Positions 23,086-28,693 of a DNA stretch of 28,693 nt are shown here, one piece after another. The stretch spans positions 1 through 28,693 of the forward strand of contig JBJEJD010000214.1 in the NCBI GenBank assembly GCA_051877705.1, read 5' to 3'. Origin of the DNA: Coprococcus_A sp051877705 (lineage in GTDB: Bacteria; Bacillota; Clostridia; Lachnospirales; Lachnospiraceae). The notes beneath the pieces are model-generated. The model was not told the DNA's origin. It saw only the letters and a list, made by a program, of their open reading frames with translations, and ran no database searches. Each line of letters begins with the position of its first letter. The stretch's first letter is position 1. Position numbers and translations under genes: made by a program.

Positions 23086-24225
23086 TTACACCTCACTGTA
23101 AAAAATATTTTCTTCGGTCTCTTTATCAAAGAAATGAACCTTGCTCATATCTATATAAAGCGTCATTATGTCTCCAATATCACCCTCAACATCCGGTGAA
23201 AGCCGTGCTGAAAAATCCTTTTCCGGATAGGCAAAATACATATGTACTTCATGCCCCAGCAGCTCTCTGGCATTGACAACTGCTTCCAGTTTATTGGCAT
23301 CCATCGGCACATTCTGTTTTGCAGCGCCATCGGCATCATAAATATCCTCCGGACGAACACCCATTATCACAGTCCTGTTCAGATAACGGTTTTTCAGAAG
23401 ATCCCCTTTCAGTCCCTTCACCCAGATCTTCGCCGGTTCTCTCATGGCTTCCAGAACAGCATAGGTCCTGCCCTGCTCACTGATGATCTTTGCATCAAAA
23501 AAGTTCATGGCCGGTGAACCGATAAAACCTGCAACAAACACATTTGCCGGCTGATTATAGAGAATATCCGGAGCCGCTGCCTGCTGGATCACACCACTTT
23601 TCATAACAACGATCTTGGTTCCAAGCGTCATGGCCTCTGTCTGGTCATGGGTCACGTAGATGATTGTACATCCAAGCTCCTCATGAATTCTGGCCAGTTC
23701 AATTCTCATTTGGGCCCTCAGTTTGGCATCCAGATTGGATAACGGTTCATCCATCAAAAACACTTTCGGCTGTCTGCAGATGGTGCTGCCGATGGCCACC
23801 CTCTGCTTCTGTCCTCCGGAAAGCTCTCTCGGCCTTCTGTCCAGCAGATGTTCAATATCCAGCATCTTTGCCACCTTATGAACTCTCTCTTTAATTTCTT
23901 TTTTTGGAACCTTTCGGATCTGAAGCGAAAAAGCCAGATTATCGTAGACATCCATATTCGGATAAAGCGCATAATCCTGAAATACCATGGACAAGCCTCT
24001 GTCCTTTGGTTCCACATAATTGCATAACTGCCCGTCGATCCACAGCTCACCCTCTGAAATTTCCTCAAGCCCGGCAATCATACGCAATGTAGTAGACTTT
24101 CCACAGCCAGAAGGACCGACAAAAATTACAAATTCCCTGTCCCTGATATCAAGACTGAAATCCTTCACAGCATAAACATTATTGTCATAAACCTTGCATA
24201 CATTCTTTAGAATGATTTCTGACAT
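23086..24225 (-). CDS. ugpC: ABC transporter ATPase, UgpC/MsmX-type
   Basis: A 379-aa ATPase. Walker A GPSGCGKST is at 37-45, the signature LSGGQ at 135-139 and Walker B LMDEP at 157-161. The C-terminal 140 residues form the regulatory domain of the MalK/UgpC/MsmX group. It energises the UgpA/UgpE channel. The usual GRAI after the signature reads GSTI here, a mild oddity. It is the first gene of the operon; GAGGAGG lies 7 nt before the ATG, and a PHO-box-like motif is upstream. MsmX-type ATPases can serve several importers, so a wider role is possible. Confidence 0.88.
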   Translation of the reverse strand: MSEIILKNVCKVYDNNVYAVKDFSLDIRDREFVIFVGPSGCGKSTTLRMIAGLEEISEGELWIDGQLCNYVEPKDRGLSMVFQDYALYPNMDVYDNLAFSLQIRKVPKKEIKERVHKVAKMLDIEHLLDRRPRELSGGQKQRVAIGSTICRQPKVFLMDEPLSNLDAKLRAQMRIELARIHEELGCTIIYVTHDQTEAMTLGTKIVVMKSGVIQQAAAPDILYNQPANVFVAGFIGSPAMNFFDAKIISEQGRTYAVLEAMREPAKIWVKGLKGDLLKNRYLNRTVIMGVRPEDIYDADGAAKQNVPMDANKLEAVVNARELLGHEVHMYFAYPEKDFSARLSPDVEGDIGDIMTLYIDMSKVHFFDKETEENIFYSEV

Positions 24226-24270
24226 AGCAAATCCTCCTCGTGTTGTACGGTCATCATTTTATCGGAGGAT

Positions 24271-24300
24271 TGTAAAATCCAAAATCATTCAATTGTAAAA
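24271..24300 (-). promoter_or_regulatory. PHO-box-like motif upstream of ugpC
   Basis: Two TGTAAAA blocks (24271-24277 and 24294-24300 as read on the plus strand; TTTTACA on the coding strand) stand 23 bp apart around a conserved AAAATCAT core. The 30-bp element matches 25 of 30 positions of the one before pstS. A -10-like TAAAAT (24261-24256) lies 9 bp downstream and there is no good -35, as expected for an activator-dependent promoter. Binding by a PhoP/PhoB-type regulator is inference. Confidence 0.75.
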
Positions 24301-24317
24301 CTCCGGTAAATATTTCG

Positions 24318-24360
24318 AAAAAAAAGATACCGCAGCAGAAGTATCATTTCTGCTGCGGTA
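24318..24360 (-). terminator. Terminator of the pst-phoU operon
   Basis: TACCGCAGCAGAA pairs perfectly with TTCTGCTGCGGTA (13 bp, 7-nt loop), followed on the minus strand by TC and eight T. It is 8 bp after the phoU stop and insulates pst from ugp. Confidence 0.92.
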
Positions 24361-24368
24361 CTGTTCTT

Positions 24369-25019
24369 CTATTCTTCATCTTCATGTTTGCCGGTGATAG
24401 AATAAATCACCCACTCTGCAATATTGGTCGCATGATCTCCGATTCTTTCAAAATATTTTGCCACCATGAGCAGATCCGCCGCCTGGAAGCTCTTTTCATG
24501 ATTATCCTGAATAAGTCCGATGAGATAGTTCTTCACCTGATCAAACAGATCATCGACCACATCGTCATTATTAATGACCTCATGGGCCAGATCCATATCC
24601 TTGGTTACAAACGCTTCCGTGCCGCGTACCACCATGGACATGGTCTCATTGGCCATTTTCTGTATCAGGTCCAGATTGTCCACATAGGAAACATCACCCA
24701 GCTGCAGAGACAGCTCAGCAATATCCGCCGCCTGATCACCGATACGCTCCATATCCGTAATCAGCTTCAGTGCGGAGGAAATCTGGCGAAGATCCCTTGC
24801 CACCGGCTGCTGCTGAAGGAGAAGCTTCATACAAAGGGCTTCAATATCTCTCTCCATATGATCGATATCCATATCAAAGGCAATGGCCTGTTTTGCTTTT
24901 TCCTTATCCTGGGCCACAAGGGCATATACTGCCATTTCAATGGCCCGTTCAATCATATTGCCCATCTCAATAACATCATTATTAAGCTGCTTTAACTGTA
25001 AATCGAAACGATTGCGCAT
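24369..25019 (-). CDS. phoU: Phosphate transport regulator PhoU
   Basis: A 216-aa all-helical protein with the two-repeat PhoU layout. The metal-binding-type motifs are DMERIGDQAADIAE in the first repeat and YFERIGDHATNIAEW in the second. PhoU damps the Pho signal and the Pst transporter when phosphate is plentiful, acting at the membrane with the sensor kinase and PstB. It is the last gene of the pst operon; its ATG overlaps the pstB stop (TAATG) and GGGAGG lies about 8 nt upstream. No PhoP/PhoR genes are in the window. Confidence 0.95.
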   Translation of the reverse strand: MRNRFDLQLKQLNNDVIEMGNMIERAIEMAVYALVAQDKEKAKQAIAFDMDIDHMERDIEALCMKLLLQQQPVARDLRQISSALKLITDMERIGDQAADIAELSLQLGDVSYVDNLDLIQKMANETMSMVVRGTEAFVTKDMDLAHEVINNDDVVDDLFDQVKNYLIGLIQDNHEKSFQAADLLMVAKYFERIGDHATNIAEWVIYSITGKHEDEE

Positions 25020-25771
25020 TAGCCGAACCTCCCTGTAATATAATCTTCTGTTCTCTTATCCTTTGGTATGGAAAAGAGCTGATCTGTCCTTCCATCCTCG
25101 ATCACTTCTCCCAGCAGGAAGAATACCGTCCTGTCGGAAACACGGGTTGCCTGCTGCATATTATGGGTTACCATGATAATGGTATAATCCTTCTTCAGCT
25201 CAAGAACCAGATCTTCAATCTTGGACGTGGAGATTGGATCCAGGGCTGAAGTCGGTTCGTCCATCAGAATAACATCCGGCTGTACTGCCAGTGCTCTGGC
25301 AATACAAAGCCTCTGCTGCTGGCCGCCGGACAGCCCAAGAGCGCTCTTATTCAGTCTGTCTTTCAATTCATCCCAGATGGCAGCATCACGGAGAGATTTT
25401 TCGACAATCTCATCCAGCTTCGCCTTATTGCGAATACCATGGGTTTTTGGCCCGTAGGTAATATTATCATAGACACTCATCGGAAATGGATTCGGTTTCT
25501 GAAATACCATGCCGACTTTTTTACGAAGTACATTAACGTCCATATTCGGTCCGTAGATATCCTCTCCGTCAAGCGTCACTTTGCCCGTTATTTTGCAGCC
25601 CTCCACGAGGTCATTCATTCTGTTCAGGGACTTCAGGAATGTGGACTTACCGCATCCGGAAGGCCCGATAAATGCTGTGATCTCATTGGCCGGCAGTGTC
25701 AGATTGATATCCTTTAACGCCTTGAAATCACCATAGTATAAATCAAGATGTTCAACATTAAACTTATCCAT
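25019..25771 (-). CDS. pstB: Phosphate ABC transporter ATPase PstB
   Basis: A 250-aa ATPase of usual PstB length. Walker A GPSGCGKST is at 36-44, followed by LKSLNRMNDL, a strong PstB mark; the signature is LSGGQQQR and Walker B is ILMDEPTSALDP. It drives high-affinity phosphate uptake through PstCA. AAAGGA is about 6 nt before the ATG; the gap to pstA is 21 bp. Confidence 0.95.
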   Translation of the reverse strand: MDKFNVEHLDLYYGDFKALKDINLTLPANEITAFIGPSGCGKSTFLKSLNRMNDLVEGCKITGKVTLDGEDIYGPNMDVNVLRKKVGMVFQKPNPFPMSVYDNITYGPKTHGIRNKAKLDEIVEKSLRDAAIWDELKDRLNKSALGLSGGQQQRLCIARALAVQPDVILMDEPTSALDPISTSKIEDLVLELKKDYTIIMVTHNMQQATRVSDRTVFFLLGEVIEDGRTDQLFSIPKDKRTEDYITGRFG

Positions 25772-25792
25772 ATATAATCCTTTCTCTATCCT

Positions 25793-26677
25793 TTACACCT
25801 TTGTAAATTTCTTGGCAACAAAGGTAGATAACGCATTAATACCTATAACAACAACCAGCAGGACAACGGCAGTGGCATAGGCCTGATCCGTATGGAGACC
25901 TTCTCCCGACAGCACATACATGTGGACTGCCAGTGTACGTCCCGAAGAAAACAGATTCTTCGCAATATCCGGTATGGTACCTGCTGTGAAAATCAAAGCC
26001 GCCGTTTCACCGACAATGCGACCGATGGCCAGAATGACACCAGCCAGTATGCCCGGAATCGCAGACGGAAGGATGATGCAGAAAACTGTTCGCAGCTTGC
26101 CTGCTCCAAGTCCGAAGCTGCCTTCACGGTAGGAATCCGGCACTGACAGCAGCGCTTCCTGTGTCGTTCTCATAATGGATGGCAGGATCATAATAGACAA
26201 TGTAAAAGCACCGGCCAGAATAGAATAACGCCATTTTAAGTATGTAACAAAGAACAACATACCAAACAGACCATATACAATTGATGGAATTCCCGAAAGA
26301 GTCTCTGTTGTAACACTGACCACCTTCACAAGCTTGTTGCCCTTCTTCGCATATTCAACCATATAAATAGCCGAGAAAACACCCAGAGGTACAGCGATGA
26401 GCAGGGCCAGTGCGGTCATCATCAGCGTATTGATAATAGCCGGAACCATGGAAACATTATCAGATGTATAGGTCAGCGAAAACAGTTCCGGGCTCAGATG
26501 CGGAATACCATTCACCAAAATATAAACTATCAAAAAGCCAAGAACACCGATGGTAAATATGGCAGACAGCATAACCAGGACGGCCAGAATGAAAGACAAT
26601 TTACTCCTTTTATATCCCTTCAGCCTTTGCCCAAAAGAAACTTTATTGATTGCCTTAATCTCATTAACTTCTTTCAT
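25793..26677 (-). CDS. pstA: Phosphate ABC transporter permease PstA
   Basis: A 294-aa permease with a 30-residue cytoplasmic N-terminus and six predicted helices. Family marks are GIPSIVYGLFGM, IMILPSIMRTTQEALLSVP and GRIVGETAALIFTAG. It forms the phosphate channel with PstC. The start overlaps the pstC stop (TAATG) and AGGAGGG lies 7 nt upstream. Confidence 0.94.
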   Translation of the reverse strand: MKEVNEIKAINKVSFGQRLKGYKRSKLSFILAVLVMLSAIFTIGVLGFLIVYILVNGIPHLSPELFSLTYTSDNVSMVPAIINTLMMTALALLIAVPLGVFSAIYMVEYAKKGNKLVKVVSVTTETLSGIPSIVYGLFGMLFFVTYLKWRYSILAGAFTLSIMILPSIMRTTQEALLSVPDSYREGSFGLGAGKLRTVFCIILPSAIPGILAGVILAIGRIVGETAALIFTAGTIPDIAKNLFSSGRTLAVHMYVLSGEGLHTDQAYATAVVLLVVVIGINALSTFVAKKFTKV

Positions 26678-27531
26678 TAATCATCCCTCCTCTTAAGTAC
26701 AGAGAATAACAGATTGATCAGAAGGATAAATACGAACAGTACAACACCTGTTGCAATCAGGGCTTCCCTGTGCAGATCCGTTGCATAACCCATCTCAATA
26801 ACAATATTTGCCGTCATGGTTCTGACGCCCTGGAAAATATTCTGGGCAATCCACGGCTGGTTGCCGGCAACCATGATAACAGCCATGGTCTCACCGATGG
26901 CACGGCCGATACCAAGGACAACACCCGCCAGAATACCGGACTTGGCAGCCGGGAGAACGGCAAAGAAAACACTTCTCTCATGATCTGCTCCCAACGCCAG
27001 TGAACCCTCATAATAGCTGTCCGGCACGGCGCGGATCGCCGATTCAGAAACACCAATGATGGTCGGAAGGATCATAATTCCCAGCAGAATGGATGCTGCC
27101 AGCATGGACTGTCCTTTACAGTCAAAAGCCTCAAAAACCTTTCTCAGCATTGGAACAATGACTTCCATACCAAAGAAACCATATACAATAGACGGAATAC
27201 CTGCCAACAATTCAACTGCAGGCTTTAAAACCTTATATATTGTATCCGGACAGAACCTGGCCATAAAAACAGCCATAAAAATACCAATGGGAACACCGAT
27301 GATAATCGCACCTGCCGTCACATAAATACTGCCAAGTATCATCGGCAGGATACCGAACATATTATTATTCGGTCTCCACACAGTTCCTCCCAGAAAATTC
27401 AGCGGCCCGATCTCAGCGATGGCCGGAAGACCACTGGAAAACAGGAATACACAGATCAGGGCAACTGCCAGAATAGATACACAGGCCGCAATCAGAAACA
27501 CTATTTCCATTACTTTCTCTTTTAATTTCAT
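26677..27531 (-). CDS. pstC: Phosphate ABC transporter permease PstC
   Basis: A 284-aa permease with six predicted helices and family marks GIPSIVYGFFGMEVIVP, ILPTIIGVSESAIRAVP and GRAIGETMAVIMVAGN. It pairs with PstA. AGGAG lies 5 nt before the ATG. It follows pstS after 76 bp containing a hairpin with T run. Confidence 0.94.
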   Translation of the reverse strand: MKLKEKVMEIVFLIAACVSILAVALICVFLFSSGLPAIAEIGPLNFLGGTVWRPNNNMFGILPMILGSIYVTAGAIIIGVPIGIFMAVFMARFCPDTIYKVLKPAVELLAGIPSIVYGFFGMEVIVPMLRKVFEAFDCKGQSMLAASILLGIMILPTIIGVSESAIRAVPDSYYEGSLALGADHERSVFFAVLPAAKSGILAGVVLGIGRAIGETMAVIMVAGNQPWIAQNIFQGVRTMTANIVIEMGYATDLHREALIATGVVLFVFILLINLLFSVLKRRDD

Positions 27532-27571
27532 AAAAACTCCTGTTATAAAAATATGTGATATGAAAAATCAC

Positions 27572-27599
27572 AAAAAGGCTGCCTCACGGCAGCCTTTTT
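27572..27599 (-). terminator. Hairpin between pstS and pstC, likely partial terminator
   Basis: AAAAAGGCTGCC pairs perfectly with GGCAGCCTTTTT (12 bp, 4-nt loop) 8 bp after the pstS stop, with a T5 run in the 3' arm. As pstC has no evident promoter, I read it as a leaky terminator that gives more pstS than pstCAB message. Confidence 0.75.
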
Positions 27600-27607
27600 A
27601 TCAATGA

Positions 27608-28564
27608 CTACTGAACGTCTGCCCAGCTTGTTGTATCGCCTACATATATGGATTTTACCTGATCTGTGGTCAGATTTTCGATCGGGTTGCCATTGTTAAC
27701 GATAACTGCGATACCATCCAATGCAATTACTGTGCCTGTCAGCCCGGCTTCTACTTCACTGTCTTTTAATTCTCTGGAAGCCATACCGATATCACAGATA
27801 CCATCAATTGTAGATGTCATACCAGTTGTAGAATCAGATGTCTGAATCTCGATTTCAGCATTCGGGTTAACTGCGAGATAAGCCTCTTTTAATTTTTCCA
27901 TAACAGGTGATACACTGGAAGAACCTGCAACGATGACCTTTCCTGCCGGTGCGCTGCCTGCATATGCTTCTGCGTCAGCAACCTTAATGTAATGGTTCTC
28001 CTCAACAACTGCCTGACCGTCAGCACTCATAATAAAGTTGATGAAATCCTGGGCCACTTCGCTGATATCGCCCTTTGTTGCAATATTAAAAGGTCTTGAA
28101 ACCTTGTAAGAACCATTTGCCACATTCTCTGTTGTAGCTTCTGCGCCGTCAATCTTAACAGCCTTAACTGTATCATTTAAAGAACCAAGGGAAATATAAC
28201 CGATGGCATATGTATCGTCTGCGACACTTGTCATCATAACAGATGTGCTGTTTGTAATATTAGCTGCCAGTGTTGTATTATCAAACTTGTTACCATCAGC
28301 GTCTTTCTCCTCAACACCGAACAGTTCAATGAAAGCACCTCTTGTTCCTGAACCATCTTCTCTTGAGTTAACATTGATAGATTTACTTATGTCAAAATCA
28401 CTTGTTGCTTCTGCTTCTGTCTCAGCTGCCTCTGTCTCAGCTGCTGCTTCTGTAGCCGGAGCTGTTGTCTCCGGAGCTGTTGTCTCCTTGCCTGAGCTGC
28501 CGCATCCTGCGAGACAGCCAAGAACCATTGCAAATGTTAATGCTGTGCAAATAAATTTCTTCAT
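27608..28564 (-). CDS. pstS: Phosphate-binding lipoprotein PstS with circularly permuted domain order
   Basis: A 318-aa phosphate-binding protein. The signal peptide ends in lipobox LAGC (Cys21) and a Thr/Glu/Ala linker runs to about residue 55. The order of the conserved blocks is odd. SREDGSGTRGAF (67-78), which in ordinary PstS follows the first half-domain, comes first here. VAGSSSVSP (212-220), normally the N-terminal strand, comes in the middle, then DSTTGMT, DIGMASRELKD, DGIAVIVN, and the protein ends at SIYVGDTTSWADVQ, a point that in ordinary PstS leads into the REDGSGTR block. So the two halves are swapped. All phosphate-loop motifs are kept and binding is probably intact. SD AAAGGAG is upstream; the gene heads the pst operon. 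Confidence 0.92.
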   Translation of the reverse strand: MKKFICTALTFAMVLGCLAGCGSSGKETTAPETTAPATEAAAETEAAETEAEATSDFDISKSINVNSREDGSGTRGAFIELFGVEEKDADGNKFDNTTLAANITNSTSVMMTSVADDTYAIGYISLGSLNDTVKAVKIDGAEATTENVANGSYKVSRPFNIATKGDISEVAQDFINFIMSADGQAVVEENHYIKVADAEAYAGSAPAGKVIVAGSSSVSPVMEKLKEAYLAVNPNAEIEIQTSDSTTGMTSTIDGICDIGMASRELKDSEVEAGLTGTVIALDGIAVIVNNGNPIENLTTDQVKSIYVGDTTSWADVQ

Positions 28565-28619
28565 TTTCTCATTTCTCCTTTTTGAGATTTTTGATTTTTC
28601 TCTTGACCTTCACGTGTCG

Positions 28620-28670
28620 ATAATAAAGATAAAACCTTCATGTAAAATCTAAAATCATCATAATGTAAAA
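28620..28670 (-). promoter_or_regulatory. PHO-box-like motif and -10 of the pst operon
   Basis: Two TGTAAAA blocks (28641-28647 and 28664-28670 as read on the plus strand), 23 bp apart with the AAAATCAT core, match the element upstream of ugpC. On the minus strand a -10-like TATTAT (28625-28620) lies 15 bp downstream of the near TTTTACA. No consensus -35 is seen, as in PhoP/PhoB-activated promoters. Confidence 0.78.
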
Positions 28671-28693
28671 TCCAGGAAAAAAATAAGAAAAAG

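Overview
The window looks like a chromosomal segment of a low-to-medium GC anaerobic Firmicute, most likely a Lachnospiraceae-type gut Clostridia. The reasons are AGGAGG-type ribosome binding sites throughout, lipoproteins whose mature ends are Thr/Glu/Ala-rich linkers (OppA, UgpB, PstS), a CoA-transferase fermentation operon, mannitol PTS genes and AzlCD. There are no rRNA or tRNA genes, no phage or transposase genes and no CRISPR. A run of exactly 100 N (7728-7827) inside a tandem repeat shows this is a scaffolded draft assembly.

Layout, left to right. (1) 1-2889, minus strand: two tandem mannitol-type PTS EIICB genes. The second runs off the left edge. A TATAAT promoter and two inverted-repeat candidate operators lie upstream. 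(2) 2941-5490, plus strand: a perfect TTGACA-N17-TATAAT promoter drives an enoyl-CoA isomerase-like crotonase and both subunits of an AtoDA-type CoA-transferase, ending at a terminator. (3) 5685-7530: an SGNH hydrolase (plus) converging on a rhodanese-TtcA-like tRNA-thiolation protein (minus). (4) 7581-7968: a 57-bp tandem repeat array broken by the assembly gap, then a long terminator. (5) 7977-13925, minus strand: a full oligopeptide ABC importer (oppABCDF order, oppA first). (6) 13977-15436, plus strand: azlC-azlD branched-chain amino acid export genes and an 85-aa protein with its own promoter. (7) 15432-18418, minus strand: a cysteine-cluster FAD oxidoreductase, an M42 aminopeptidase and a 116-aa unknown. 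(8) 18442-18748, plus strand: a promoter-structured RNA-terminator unit with no credible ORF, a candidate non-coding RNA. (9) 18764-24300, minus strand: ugpC-A-E-B-Q plus a small membrane protein, for glycerophosphodiester/glycerol-3-phosphate uptake. (10) 24318-28670, minus strand: pstS-C-A-B-phoU, for phosphate uptake.

How the genes fit together: regions 9 and 10 form a phosphate-scavenging block. The same 30-bp motif (two TGTAAAA blocks 23 bp apart with a shared AAAATCAT core, 25 of 30 positions identical) stands upstream of both ugpC and pstS, so I infer a PHO-type box making both operons one regulon. The PstS encoded here has its two half-domains in the reverse of the usual order, that is, it looks circularly permuted.

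The most interesting items are the permuted PstS, the shared PHO-box-like motif, the orphan structured RNA at about 18477-18745, the 57-bp repeat array, and the CoA-transferase operon whose crotonase lacks both hydratase glutamates. All family assignments rest on motifs and remembered family features; no database search was possible.
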